A DNA stretch of 64,000 nt from Neobacillus niacini (GCF_030817595.1 NZ_JAUSZN010000001.1:5082001-5146000), one strand, 5' to 3'. Counted from the stretch's first letter, positions 8,918-18,395 are shown. Notes: generated by a model from the letters alone, not told the origin. Numbers and translations are program-made.

Positions 8918-10951
8918 ATGGATTTATTGATGTCCGTTTTATTATTAATTATCGGTTTATTAATTTCAAATGTGATTAGCCATTATATCCCCTCCATTCC
9001 AACTGCCTTAACTCAAATTGGTTTTGGGGTTTTTATTGCACTTTTATTTCGTGATATTGCACTTGAAATCGAAACAGAGTGGTTCTTATTACTATTTGTA
9101 GCACCACTTTTATATAATGATGGACGGCATTTTCCACTTGAGGAATTGTGGAAGATGAGAGCCCCTATTTTTGGCAATGCCATTCTTCTTGTTCTATTAA
9201 CCACGATTGGCGGCGGGTATTTCATTCATTGGCTGATTCCAACTATTCCTTTAGGAGCAGCTTTTGCATTAGCAGCCATCCTATCACCAACGGATCCTGT
9301 AGCAGTAAATGGGATAGCAAAAAGGATTCGGATTCCAGAAAAAATCTTGCATCTGGTAAGAGGAGAATCACTCATCAATGACGCTTCGGGTTTGGTTGCG
9401 TTTAATTATGCCGTAGCAGCAGTAGTGACAGGTTATTTTTCGCTGGTTGAGGCGGTTTTTGATTTTACCTACATGTTTTTAGCAGGGGCTTTATTAGGAT
9501 TCTTACTTGGGGTACTTATTACATGGATACGATTTATCTTACGGAAACAAGGCATTAATGATGTTACCTTTCATTCGTTATTACAGATTATGACCCCGTT
9601 CGTGATTTTTATCATTACAGAAGAGCTTTTACATGCCTCGGGGGTAATTGCGGTGGTCGTAGCTGGTATTGTTCATGCGTTGGTAAAAGAAAAGACGGAA
9701 GCCTTGTCAGCAGAAGAGCAAGTTCTGACAGAAAATATCTGGTCAATTATTTTATTTGTGTTAAACGGGATTGTATTTCTTCTATTAGGATTAAACATAC
9801 CTTTCTCGATGATGGAGACTGTCGCCAATCCTAATTATGGGAATTGGTTAATCATTGGTTATGTTTTGGCGATTGGCATTGTTATCTTGGGAATTCGCTA
9901 CCTATGGTCGTACCTTTTTTCTACCTATGAGTATCACTTCGTTAAAAGCAAAGAGGTAGAAAAACCAAACAGTAAGACTACTTTAATCACTAGTTTAACA
10001 GGGGTTCGCGGAGCTGTGACCATGGCCGGAGTTCTTTCAATTCCATACGTTATTATGAGTGGAGCGGTGTTTCCTGAACGATCCTTGATTCTTTTTTTAG
10101 CTGCAGGAGTGATTCTATTTACCTTACTCGCTGCAACTATATTTTTACCGCTATTAAGTAAGGAAGAAGAGGTCATAGGGGAATTAGAGGATGAGATTGG
10201 TTTAAATAAAGCAAAGAAAAAGCTTATGCTATCCGCGATAAAAAAACTCCACCTTGAAATGAATGAGGAAAATGAAGCAGTAGCGTATGAACTCATTGGG
10301 GAGTATAAGGTGATGTTTCAGCGATTAAAACCAGATCCTGCTTCGGATGAGCGATACACTGATCATTTTCAACAAAAGATGAGAGAAATCCGGTTATTCG
10401 CGTTAAAAGCAGAGCGAAAATATATCCGCGAGGAAATGGAAAAAGGCGGCATGGATCAAAACGTGTTTGAGTCATTCGAAAAGTCTCTTGACCATCGGGA
10501 AGAGGCACTGTCGAACAATGCTCAATATGGAATTGTGTATCTACTCGGGAAAATGATCAGAGGCTGGAAGAAGTTCAGGGGTCAGTATCCTCGGGACAGA
10601 CAGACTAGAATAGCAAAATTGCGGATGGGACAGGACATTCAAATAAAAGCGTTGCAGGCAGCTCTTGATAGTTTGGAAACATATGCAACCGAACATGAAA
10701 GAGCAGAAATGGTCAATTTTGTCATTTTAGACTACAGGCGGTTGATTAATCGCCTAAATACCACAACATCCGAATTCAACGAAAAAAGAGAAGAACAAAA
10801 AGAAGAACTGCGGCTCAAAGTCATGGACATCGAACGAGCTCAAATCCGCAGCATGTACGAATCTGGCGAAATCAACCGAGACCAAGCCAAAGAACTGCGC
10901 CGCTTCATCAACTACAACGAAAGCATCACCCTGAATGAACATGTGGAATGA
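8918..10951 (+). CDS. CPA1-family Na+(K+)/H+ antiporter, NhaK-like
   Basis: A 677-residue membrane protein. Residues 1-410 are a series of hydrophobic helices of the sodium/hydrogen exchanger fold, with the CPA1 hallmarks SPTDPVAVNGIAKRI near residue 125 and GESLINDASGLVAFNY near 150, the latter holding the cation-binding Asn-Asp pair. Residues from about 425 on form a long charged cytoplasmic tail with the look of the NhaP/NhaK group; the B. subtilis NhaK (YvgP) has a similar length. It exchanges cytoplasmic Na+ or K+ for protons at the plasma membrane. A GGGAGA site precedes the ATG. Ion preference cannot be judged from sequence. Confidence 0.9.
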   Translation: MDLLMSVLLLIIGLLISNVISHYIPSIPTALTQIGFGVFIALLFRDIALEIETEWFLLLFVAPLLYNDGRHFPLEELWKMRAPIFGNAILLVLLTTIGGGYFIHWLIPTIPLGAAFALAAILSPTDPVAVNGIAKRIRIPEKILHLVRGESLINDASGLVAFNYAVAAVVTGYFSLVEAVFDFTYMFLAGALLGFLLGVLITWIRFILRKQGINDVTFHSLLQIMTPFVIFIITEELLHASGVIAVVVAGIVHALVKEKTEALSAEEQVLTENIWSIILFVLNGIVFLLLGLNIPFSMMETVANPNYGNWLIIGYVLAIGIVILGIRYLWSYLFSTYEYHFVKSKEVEKPNSKTTLITSLTGVRGAVTMAGVLSIPYVIMSGAVFPERSLILFLAAGVILFTLLAATIFLPLLSKEEEVIGELEDEIGLNKAKKKLMLSAIKKLHLEMNEENEAVAYELIGEYKVMFQRLKPDPASDERYTDHFQQKMREIRLFALKAERKYIREEMEKGGMDQNVFESFEKSLDHREEALSNNAQYGIVYLLGKMIRGWKKFRGQYPRDRQTRIAKLRMGQDIQIKALQAALDSLETYATEHERAEMVNFVILDYRRLINRLNTTTSEFNEKREEQKEELRLKVMDIERAQIRSMYESGEINRDQAKELRRFINYNESITLNEHVE

Positions 10952-10963
10952 GCGTTTGGAAAA

Positions 10964-10995
10964 GGTGCCTGTCACCGCTCGTGGACACTGTCCAC
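10964..10995. repeat. Dispersed GGTGCCTGTCACC element with hairpin
   Basis: GGTGCCTGTCACC (10964-10976) is followed by a GTGGACA-C-TGTCCAC hairpin (10981-10995), 12 bases after the antiporter stop. The same 13-mer in inverse orientation, again next to a GTGGACA palindrome, recurs at 29902-29988. Confidence 0.7.
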
Positions 10996-11083
10996 CCCAG
11001 ATGGACAGTTCTAAATTAAGCCTCTCCTTTTTCATATTGCTGATGAATCTGGAAAGGAAAAGGATAAAAGGAGGATGATTGGA

Positions 11084-11239
11084 ATGAAGATGAAAAGGTT
11101 ATTGATGATGTTGCTTTTAGGCTTTTCTCTTTTCACTATAACCGGTTGTGGAAGAGATGAGCCACCTGAAGAAGGGGAAAAGATTGAGGATGTAGAGGAA
11201 GAGGATGAAATTGGTGATGGCGAGGTTGATGATGAGTAA
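11084..11239 (+). CDS. Small acidic lipoprotein
   Basis: A 51-residue open reading frame with a textbook lipoprotein signal: a basic start MKMKR, a hydrophobic core LLMMLLLGFSLF, and the lipobox ITGC with lipidated Cys22. The 29 residues after the cysteine contain 17 Asp or Glu and only two basic residues. An AAAGGAGG ribosome site lies 9 bases upstream, and a terminator follows. Small lipoproteins of this kind are common in Bacillaceae, and I know of no function. It probably sits on the outer face of the membrane; the acidic tail could bind cations, which is speculation. It follows the antiporter gene on the same strand, 132 bases on. Confidence 0.75.
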   Translation: MKMKRLLMMLLLGFSLFTITGCGRDEPPEEGEKIEDVEEEDEIGDGEVDDE

Positions 11240-11270
11240 GGGTTAAACCCTTCATATCATCACAAGATAG

Positions 11271-11304
11271 AAGGAGTGCCCTTAACGGCACTCCTTTGCT
11301 TTAT
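11271..11304 (+). terminator. Terminator between convergent genes
   Basis: A perfect GGAGTGCC/GGCACTCC stem (11273-11280 and 11287-11294) with a 6-base loop, followed by TTTGCTTTAT. It ends the small-lipoprotein transcript and may also serve the aldo/keto reductase gene from the other side. Confidence 0.75.
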
Positions 11305-11305
11305 C

Positions 11306-12226
11306 CTATGGGAGGATATTTCCCGCGGCACGGTAGATTTCGTACCACTCTTCGCGTGTTAGATGAATCTCACTTGCCCTGCAGCATTCCATCAACCTGT
11401 CGACATTCATCGTACCAATTACTGGCTGCATTTTGGCTGGATGACGCAACAGCCACGCAATGGCGATAGTTGTATTAGTCACTTCATACTTAGCGGCAAT
11501 TTCATCAATTTTCTGGTTTAATTCTGGGAACTTTTCATTACCAAGGAATACACCTTCAAAGAATCCATATTGAAATGGTGACCATGGCTGAATGGTGATG
11601 TCGTTCAGTCTGCAAAAATCAAGCACACTGCCATCGCGATTAATCGCTGAGTCGTTCTCCATATTTACATTAATACCATTGGAGATCATGTTCGCGTTCG
11701 TAATACTTAATTGAAGCTGGTTGGCTACAATGGGCTGCTTCACGTATTTCTGCAGCAGTTGAATTTGCATTGGATTTTGGTTGGAAACACCAAAATGGCG
11801 GACCTTTCCACTACTCTCCAAGATATCAAATGCCTCCGCTACTTCCTCAGGCTCCAATAGTGCGTCCGGACGGTGCAGGAGCAGCGTATCCAGATAGTCT
11901 GTTTTCAAGCGTTTTAAAATTCCATCGACGGAGTGTAAAATATGTTCCTTTGAAAAATCGAACATTCCTTTGCGAATACCGCATTTTGATTGCAGGATGA
12001 TATTTTCGCGGACATCAGCATTCATATGTATAGCCTCGGCGAAGATTTCTTCACAGCTTCCACCGCCATAAATATCCGCATGGTCGAAGAAGTTCGCACC
12101 TTGCTCTAATGCTGTTTGGACAAAGCGTTCAGCCTCGTTCTTTTCAAGTGAATTGATCCGCATGCAGCCGACCGCTACAACCGGTACCTCTAAAGTGCTG
12201 CTTCCTAGTCTCATTGTTCTCATCAT
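11306..12226 (-). CDS. Aldo/keto reductase family oxidoreductase
   Basis: A 306-residue cytoplasmic NADPH-dependent oxidoreductase with a TIM barrel. Family motifs are visible: FFDHADIYGGGSCEEI near residue 48, with catalytic Asp and Tyr; the SKCGIR strand near 82, where the catalytic Lys sits; LLLHRPDALL near 117, with the active-site His; and VIGTMNVDRL in the cofactor loop near 275. It resembles the E. coli YdhF type. The start is the first of two adjacent ATGs, with GGAGG 6 bases upstream. It converges on the preceding genes and shares their terminator. The substrate is unknown. Confidence 0.88.
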   Translation of the reverse strand: MMRTMRLGSSTLEVPVVAVGCMRINSLEKNEAERFVQTALEQGANFFDHADIYGGGSCEEIFAEAIHMNADVRENIILQSKCGIRKGMFDFSKEHILHSVDGILKRLKTDYLDTLLLHRPDALLEPEEVAEAFDILESSGKVRHFGVSNQNPMQIQLLQKYVKQPIVANQLQLSITNANMISNGINVNMENDSAINRDGSVLDFCRLNDITIQPWSPFQYGFFEGVFLGNEKFPELNQKIDEIAAKYEVTNTTIAIAWLLRHPAKMQPVIGTMNVDRLMECCRASEIHLTREEWYEIYRAAGNILP

Positions 12227-12393
12227 CTATGTCCTCCATTTTAAAAAAATTCGGTACATCATTATACAAGTTCGATATTACCAATCGATATTCCTACCTA
12301 TTTTGACACATAAGCCTGAAAGTATCAAAATTCACTCCCAAATTGTTCTTGTTATTCCTGGTTTTCACGTACTAGAGACTAGCAATATTTAAG

Positions 12394-12441
12394 TGCTATA
12401 ATGAATTATTCCTATTAATAAAAAAATTGTAAGTGTTTCCG
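12394..12441 (+). promoter_or_regulatory. Extended -10 promoter and cre-like box of the fructan-locus sensor operon
   Basis: TGCTATAAT (12394-12402) is an extended -10 element with a perfect TATAAT. TTGTAAGTGTTTCCG (12427-12441) fits the cre consensus at 13 of 15 positions, with TG for the central CG. No clear -35 box. The ribosome site of the kinase gene follows. The rest of the 240-base gap to the reductase gene shows nothing definite. Confidence 0.5.
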
Positions 12442-12466
12442 GGCTGCTTTTTTGAAGGAGGGTGGC

Positions 12467-14263
12467 ATGTTTTTTTCATTACGCAATCGTTTATTACTTA
12501 TTTTTACATGTTTGCTAACGATTCCATTTGTGATTCTATCAATTATTATTCCTAGCTTTTTTACGTCTGTTATTCGAGAACAAACTCAAGAGCTGACCAT
12601 AGAAATGATGGATCAGTTTTCACTTTATGTTGATTCCGTTACTACTCAAGCAGAGGATTTGGGCAAACAGGTGCTTGTTAGCCAGACCACGCAAGAATGG
12701 ATTAGATTAAATAGACAGGGTGCCGAGAAGGAAGAAATCGATTCATTGATGAACCAACTTAAACAGGATCTATCCTCGATTATGATTAACAATTCTAATG
12801 CTATGTCGATTTCGGTGCTGCTTGAGGATGGGACTGGGACTTGGGGCGTTCATCCCTCACTCCATGAAACAGATTGGTATCAGGACTTTACCCAACATAA
12901 TCAGGCCTATGTTAAGTCACATTTAGATCCATTTCAGCAAAGTCATGAAATGCAACAAAAGAAAATCAATAGCTATATTTTGCCCCTCATTGATACTAAT
13001 ACGATGATTTCAGCAGGGGTCATTAAGGTGAATTTTCCTTCTGCTTTACTAGAAACCGCTCTAAATAAAATAACTATCGGACAAAATGAACATACCTATT
13101 TGTTAAATCAGCGGGGTGAAAACATTTTGTCAGGAAAGATAGAGACTCCAAATTCAATCCTGAAACAAAGTTTAAAGCAAATCACCACTAGCGATGACAA
13201 AGAAGGGCTAATTGAAGCTGCTTATCAGAAGGAGAAGTATTTAGTTTTCTTTCAAAAGTTGCCAGTAGGGGATTGGATCTTAGTCAGTGAAGTGACAGAG
13301 TCCGATTTATTCGCAAGAGCCAATCATTTACAGCGAAACCTTCTGATAACAAGTGCAGTCCTTTTTTTCATTACGATTGTGGCTTCCCTGATTCTGTCTA
13401 ACAATATTACTAGTCCCTTAGGAAAACTAGCAAAAGCAATGAGATTTATCGAACGGGGAGATTTTTCAGGGGCAAAACGTTTTATGCCGCACTATAAATC
13501 TCAGAGTAATGAAGTAGATTACCTCATTAATGTTACGGAACATACGATTGATCAATTACAGAATTTAATTGAAACAGAATATGAAGCCAATTTGCGCAGG
13601 AAGGATGCGGAATATAAAGCCTTACTATTACAAATCAACCCTCACTTCCTCAATAACACTCTTGAAATTATTGGAAGTTTAGCGCTTCAAGGGAAAAATA
13701 AAGAGGTCATGAATGTAAGTGTATATTTAGGAAAAATGCTGAGATATTCTCTAAATACAAAAAGCAATATTGTGTCGTTAGGTGAAGAAGTAAACTATAT
13801 TAAAAGTTACACAAACATATTAAAGTTAAGATATGAGGACACCATTGCGATTCAAATGGATGTAGAGCCAGAAACCGTAACAATCCCTGTAATAAAATTT
13901 ATTCTACAGCCACTTGTGGAAAATGCTGTGAAATATAGTTTTAGTGAAAAGACGTTTGCAGATATTTTTATAAAAACTGAAGTGGTTGGAAGTCAGCTTT
14001 GCCTATCAGTGGCTGATAAAGGGATGGGAATGTCTGAAGAGCTCATTTCGGATTTATTATCTACAGCAGATGAAACCCTAAACGTATTGGAAAGCAAAGG
14101 GAACAGCATTGGGCTAAGAAATGTACTTGGACGATTAAAACTTACCTATGGCGATGACTTTTCCTATCGAATTGAATCTACAATAAATGAAGGAACGAAG
14201 ATTATATTGCTGATTGATTTGAAAAGGGGGGGTAGACAGGATGAAGGTATTAATCACAGATGA
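12467..14263 (+). CDS. YesM-type sensor histidine kinase
   Basis: A 598-residue membrane kinase. One membrane helix lies at residues 8-36 and a second at 292-311, enclosing an extracytoplasmic Cache-like sensor domain. A HAMP linker (about 312-366) leads to a His_kinase domain with His393 in the motif QINPHFLNNTLE, and a HATPase_c domain with the N-box FILQPLVENAVKYSF and GLRNVLGRL. The usual Tyr of PHFLYNTL is Asn here. The start is the ATG at 12467 after AAGGAGG. It overlaps the response regulator gene by 23 bases. The pair probably senses a sugar and controls the permease, binding-protein and GH32 genes downstream; the ligand is inferred. Confidence 0.9.
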   Translation: MFFSLRNRLLLIFTCLLTIPFVILSIIIPSFFTSVIREQTQELTIEMMDQFSLYVDSVTTQAEDLGKQVLVSQTTQEWIRLNRQGAEKEEIDSLMNQLKQDLSSIMINNSNAMSISVLLEDGTGTWGVHPSLHETDWYQDFTQHNQAYVKSHLDPFQQSHEMQQKKINSYILPLIDTNTMISAGVIKVNFPSALLETALNKITIGQNEHTYLLNQRGENILSGKIETPNSILKQSLKQITTSDDKEGLIEAAYQKEKYLVFFQKLPVGDWILVSEVTESDLFARANHLQRNLLITSAVLFFITIVASLILSNNITSPLGKLAKAMRFIERGDFSGAKRFMPHYKSQSNEVDYLINVTEHTIDQLQNLIETEYEANLRRKDAEYKALLLQINPHFLNNTLEIIGSLALQGKNKEVMNVSVYLGKMLRYSLNTKSNIVSLGEEVNYIKSYTNILKLRYEDTIAIQMDVEPETVTIPVIKFILQPLVENAVKYSFSEKTFADIFIKTEVVGSQLCLSVADKGMGMSEELISDLLSTADETLNVLESKGNSIGLRNVLGRLKLTYGDDFSYRIESTINEGTKIILLIDLKRGGRQDEGINHR

Positions 14264-15821
14264 TGAGATTCAAATTCGAAAAGGATTACGCTTAAAAGTA
14301 GACTGGGAGGAAGAGGGATTTCAAGTTGTAGAAGAGGCTTCAAATGGGAAAGAAGCTCTTGAAATCCTCCAAACCAAGGATATCGATGTAGTGATTACGG
14401 ATATGAGAATGCCTATTATGGATGGAGTAGAATTGGCTAAACGCTGTCATCAGGATTATCCCCATGTAAAAGTCATTGTTTTATCAGGTTATTCCGATTT
14501 TGATTATGTGCGGAATTCACTGCAGCAAGGTGTAAAAGACTACTTATTGAAACCTGTTGCACCTGATGAATTAGTTGAAGCATTGAGGAAAATACGGAAA
14601 GAAGTGGAGGAAGAGAAAAGAAAACAAGTTGAAATCGCGCAAATGAGCAGACTCGTTCATTCTCATTTACAAGAATTGCAGGAACAATTTATCCTTCATT
14701 TAGCAAAAGAAGAAAGATTACAGCTTCCGATTGTGATTGAAAGGCTTGAGCAGCTTCAGTTAGAAGAACTGGCAAATGAGAATGGAAAAGTACAGTTCTT
14801 CACGGTGGAAATTAGAGAAAGCCACGATCCTGCCCGGCTAGAGGAACTAAGAGTTCCATTTCAATTGTTGTGTAAGGAAATCGCGCAACAGCAAAATACA
14901 ACCTATGTGTTTACGGATCCAAGCTATCCCAATATGGTTCAATTTTTACAGCTGGTTGATTCCAATTCTTCAACGATCAATCATTTTGTTTTACAACTTC
15001 AACAATCCGTTAACAAGCTATTAAAATTAGAAACAGTCATTGGTATTGGTGCGATTGTAAATGGACTTTCAGAATATAGGAGTGGATATATATCCAGTTT
15101 ACTTGCTTGGAGCCAAAGTCAACTTGGATCAAAGTCACAGATTATCGATCAAACTGCTGCAAGCGAAGAGGTGTTTGACTTTTCTCCGGATTTTGAGAGA
15201 CGGATAACCAATTCAATTGAAAATGTAGATTTCGCTGCCTTTAAAGATAATTTGCAAATTGTTCTTGAAGGGACAGAAGGACGTTCGGTTATGTCATTTT
15301 CCTTTGCGGCTAACCAAGTGCTATTTATGCTGGGTTCATTAGCCAAAAAGTATGATGTCGAGACGAAGGACATTCAAAATACGATCTGGAATTGCCAACA
15401 AAATATATGGAAGCTTTATTCTCAGCATAAAGTGAAAGAGGACTTGATTCAATTGGCCTCATTAATTATCGAAAGAGTGCGTCTTGCTCGTTTTTCTAAT
15501 AAGAAGCTAATTGATAGTATCCGCCATTATTTGGACCAGCACTATGCAAGTGAAATATCCCTTACCACCTTATCCGCTTTGTTTCACATTAATAGTGCCC
15601 ATTTATCGGAAACATTCAAACAACAAGTCGGTCAGAACTTCAGTGATTATCTGGTTAATTTGAGAATGAAACATGCCAAACAATTGCTTAAAGATAACCA
15701 GCTGAAAATCATTGATGTCAGTAACTTAGTTGGGTTTTCAAACTCAGGGTATTTTAGCACGGTCTTTAAAAAACACGTTGGACAAACACCTGTAGAATTT
15801 CGCAACTCGATAGGGGAATAG
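14241..15821 (+). CDS. YesN-type response regulator with AraC-type DNA-binding domain
   Basis: A 526-residue regulator. The receiver domain (residues 1-120) has the acidic pocket DDE at 7-9, the phosphoacceptor Asp54 in VVITDMRMP, and the conserved Lys in DYLLKPV near 105. A long central region without clear motifs leads to a C-terminal AraC double helix-turn-helix (about 425-520), with the signature DVSNLVGFSNSGYFSTVFKKHVGQTP. It starts inside the end of the kinase gene, so the two are coupled. It should activate the neighbouring sugar genes when phosphorylated. The binding-protein gene starts 28 bases later, which suggests a three-gene operon. Confidence 0.92.
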   Translation: MKVLITDDEIQIRKGLRLKVDWEEEGFQVVEEASNGKEALEILQTKDIDVVITDMRMPIMDGVELAKRCHQDYPHVKVIVLSGYSDFDYVRNSLQQGVKDYLLKPVAPDELVEALRKIRKEVEEEKRKQVEIAQMSRLVHSHLQELQEQFILHLAKEERLQLPIVIERLEQLQLEELANENGKVQFFTVEIRESHDPARLEELRVPFQLLCKEIAQQQNTTYVFTDPSYPNMVQFLQLVDSNSSTINHFVLQLQQSVNKLLKLETVIGIGAIVNGLSEYRSGYISSLLAWSQSQLGSKSQIIDQTAASEEVFDFSPDFERRITNSIENVDFAAFKDNLQIVLEGTEGRSVMSFSFAANQVLFMLGSLAKKYDVETKDIQNTIWNCQQNIWKLYSQHKVKEDLIQLASLIIERVRLARFSNKKLIDSIRHYLDQHYASEISLTTLSALFHINSAHLSETFKQQVGQNFSDYLVNLRMKHAKQLLKDNQLKIIDVSNLVGFSNSGYFSTVFKKHVGQTPVEFRNSIGE

Positions 15822-15849
15822 GTCGGTTTGTAGGAAGGAGGAGATTTAG

Positions 15850-17151
15850 GTGAAGAAATGGTTAACACTCATCATTCTTTTGGGTTTAGTGGGATTTGCC
15901 TTTTTTACTTTATCAGGTAAAAGTCCAGATAATGAGAAATCGACAAAACGAGTTGAGCTGACCTTTTTACGGAATCTAGCAAATCCAGCGTTTAATCAGG
16001 CCTATGAAGAGATGGTTGCTGCTTTTGAAGCAACGCACCCCACTATTAAGATTAACATGCAATCGATGCACTGGGGAAGTGAATACGAATTAAGATTGCG
16101 TACTGAACTGGCGGCAGGAAACCATCCTGATATTATGGCGATTGATAGTCCGAACCTCGCTCTTTATGCAAATTCTGGTTCGCTATTATCGATTGATTCC
16201 TATATGAAAGAGGAAGGGAATATTGAAGATATTCCTGAAGGAGTATTAAAGGGGTTAACCTATAAAGATGAAATTTACCTTGCGCCCATTGTAGAATCGA
16301 GCATTGCCTTATTTTACAATATGAATATTTTCAGGGACGCTGGAATCCCTTTTCCTTCAGGAAATCCTGAAAATCCATTGACGTGGAATGAAGTGCTGGA
16401 GATTGCTAAAAAAATCAACAATCCTGCAAAAGGTGTGATAGGATTAGACCCGGCGCAAGGATTTAATGTCGGAGAAGGTCCTGCTTATTTTAAAATGCCG
16501 ATCCTTTGGCAGTTTGGAGCAGATGTAATAAGTCCAGATGGATCAACCGCAGAGGGGTATCTCAATTCTAAAGAAGCATTAGAAGCCTTGCAATTTTATC
16601 AAGATTTATATTTTAAGCATCGAGTAGCGGCGGTTGAAATGCCTCCGACTCCTCTTGAAACAGACAAGCTTGGGATGACGGTATTGGGCTCTTGGGCGAT
16701 ATCAGAATTGCAGCAAACTCCTGGTTTTGTGCTAGGAGAAGATTTTGGAGTCGCCCCGCTGCCAAAGGGGCAATATCAAGTGGTCCCGAATGGCGGCTGG
16801 GCGCTTGGGATATCATCCAAAACCAAGCATCCAGAGGAAGCATGGGAATTTGTGAAATTCGCTACAGGGTATGAGGGTTCGAAATTGTTCGTGGCAATCT
16901 CCGGTGACTTACCTGCAAGATATTCCGTAGCAAAAGACTTTCCTGAACTCAATGAATATCCAAAAAATATCTTTGTCCAACAAGACCAAAACTACTCGAA
17001 AAGTCGACCAGTAACTCCAGCCTATCCAGTCATCAGCGAAGCGATTAAGGATCTATTTGAAGATGTCGGGCTAGAAGGAAAAAATGTCGAAGAAGCCGCA
17101 AACATAGCTGTCGAGAAGATTAATAATGGTTTAAAGGATATCAAGAAGTAA
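15850..17151 (+). CDS. Extracellular sugar-binding protein (family 1) without lipobox
   Basis: A 433-residue solute-binding protein of the MalE-like family 1, with the typical N-lobe FLRNLANPAFNQAYEEMV, hinge PDIMAIDSPNLA and C-lobe GGWALGISSKTKHPEEAWEF. The N-terminus MKKWLTLIILLGLVGFAFF is a membrane-targeting helix, but no cysteine follows it, so it is not a lipoprotein; it either stays anchored by its uncleaved helix or is released. The start is a GTG with AGGAGG upstream. It follows the kinase and regulator genes, and the permease operon 2.3 kb on has its own lipoprotein binding protein. This protein may therefore present sugar to the kinase rather than to a transporter, which is inference. 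Confidence 0.85.
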   Translation: MKKWLTLIILLGLVGFAFFTLSGKSPDNEKSTKRVELTFLRNLANPAFNQAYEEMVAAFEATHPTIKINMQSMHWGSEYELRLRTELAAGNHPDIMAIDSPNLALYANSGSLLSIDSYMKEEGNIEDIPEGVLKGLTYKDEIYLAPIVESSIALFYNMNIFRDAGIPFPSGNPENPLTWNEVLEIAKKINNPAKGVIGLDPAQGFNVGEGPAYFKMPILWQFGADVISPDGSTAEGYLNSKEALEALQFYQDLYFKHRVAAVEMPPTPLETDKLGMTVLGSWAISELQQTPGFVLGEDFGVAPLPKGQYQVVPNGGWALGISSKTKHPEEAWEFVKFATGYEGSKLFVAISGDLPARYSVAKDFPELNEYPKNIFVQQDQNYSKSRPVTPAYPVISEAIKDLFEDVGLEGKNVEEAANIAVEKINNGLKDIKK

Positions 17152-17182
17152 TCCTCTAGTCTTAGTGGCTAGGGGATTTTTG
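17151..17182 (+). terminator. Terminator of the sensor/binding-protein operon
   Basis: ATCCTCTAG (17151-17159) pairs with CTAGGGGAT (17169-17177) with one G-T pair, then a run of five T residues. It shields the repeat array from upstream transcription. Confidence 0.75.
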
Positions 17183-17250
17183 CTATGTATGTGAGCATGA
17201 ATTCTAGTGAATACGCATTCTTGAGAACAATACTTTTTATGTAAAAGCTC

Positions 17251-18292
17251 GATTAGTCCTTAAGCAGGGGGATTGAGGTCAAAACAGGCGGGTGCCCAAA
17301 GAGGGTTGTCCTCAACAAGGGGTATTGAGGACAAAACTAAAGAGTGCCCGGAGAGGATTCGTCCTCAACAAGGGGTATTGAGGACAAAACTAATGAGTGC
17401 GCCATAGAGGATTTGTCCTCAATCAGAGGTATTGAGGACAAAACAGCAAGTTCCCAAAGAGGATTTGTCCTCAATCAGGGGGATTGAGGACAAAACTAAA
17501 GAGTGCCCAAAGAGGATTTGTCCTCAATCAGGGGGATTGAGGACAAAACTAAAGAGTGCCCAAAGAGGATTTGTCCTCAATCAGGGGTATTGAGGACAAA
17601 ACTAATGAGTGCCCAGAGAGGATTAGTCCTCAACAAGGGGTATTGAGGACAAAACTAAAGAGTAGCCAAAGAGGATCTGTCCTCAACAAGGGGTATTGAG
17701 GACAAAACTAATGAGTGCCCAGAGAGGAGTTGTCCTCAACAAGGGGTATTGAGGACAAAACTAGTGAGTGCCCAAAGAGGATTAGTCCTCAACAAGGGGT
17801 ATTGAGGACAAAACTAATGAGGGCCCAAAGAGGATTTGTCCTCAATCAGAGGTATTGAGGACAAAACTAATGAGTACCCAGAGAGGATTTGTCCTCAATC
17901 AGAGGTATTGAGGATAAAACTAATGAGTGCCCAGAGAGGATTTGTCCTCAATCAGGGGTATTGAGGACAAAACTAATGAGTGCCCAGAGAGGATTCGACC
18001 TCAATCAGGGGTATTGAGGACAAAACTAATGAGTACCCAAAGAGGATTTGTCCTCAATCAGGGGTATTGAGGACAAAACTAATGAGTACCCAGAGAGGAT
18101 TTGTCCTCAATCAGGGGTATTGAGGACAAAACTAATGAGTGCCCAGAGAGAATTTGTCCTCAATCAGGGGTATTGAGGACAAAACTAATGAGTACCCAGA
18201 GAGAATTTTTCCTCAATCAGGGGTAGTGAGGACAAAACTAATGAGTACCCAAAGAGGATTTGTCCTCAACAAAAAAGTATTGAGTGCCAAAA
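17251..18292. repeat. Tandem array of about 19 hairpin-forming 53-bp repeats
   Basis: About 19 head-to-tail units of 53 bp plus degenerate ends fill this stretch. The most common unit contains TTTGTCCTCAAT, a 7-base loop and ATTGAGGACAAA, a perfect 12-bp inverted repeat, joined to the next by about 22 bases beginning ACTAATGAGTGCCCAGAGAG. Variants cluster: AACAAGGGG loops occur mainly in two blocks of neighbouring units, AATCAGGGG in the rest, as expected from local unequal exchange. The last unit decays near 18270. There is no protein-coding frame and no unique spacer. It lies between two converging genes, each with its own terminator facing the array. Nothing else is seen between 17183 and 18345. 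Confidence 0.95.
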
Positions 18293-18345
18293 CCCAAAGG
18301 TAGCAATAAGATATGTCTCCAATCAATCTACAAAATACCTAGAAT

Positions 18346-18380
18346 ATAAAAATATCCTTAAGACACTGTCTTAAGGATAA
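18346..18380 (-). terminator. Terminator of the NERD gene
   Basis: Perfect 13-bp arms TATCCTTAAGACA and TGTCTTAAGGATA (18353-18379) with one base between. On the reverse strand they are followed by TTTTTATATTC, directly after the NERD gene. Confidence 0.75.
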
Positions 18381-18395
18381 AAATACATGCTACAT

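Noticed and set aside
17251..18292. CRISPR array
   Set aside because: The units repeat as a whole, including the stretch that would be the spacer. Each repeat is a long palindrome, and no cas gene is nearby.
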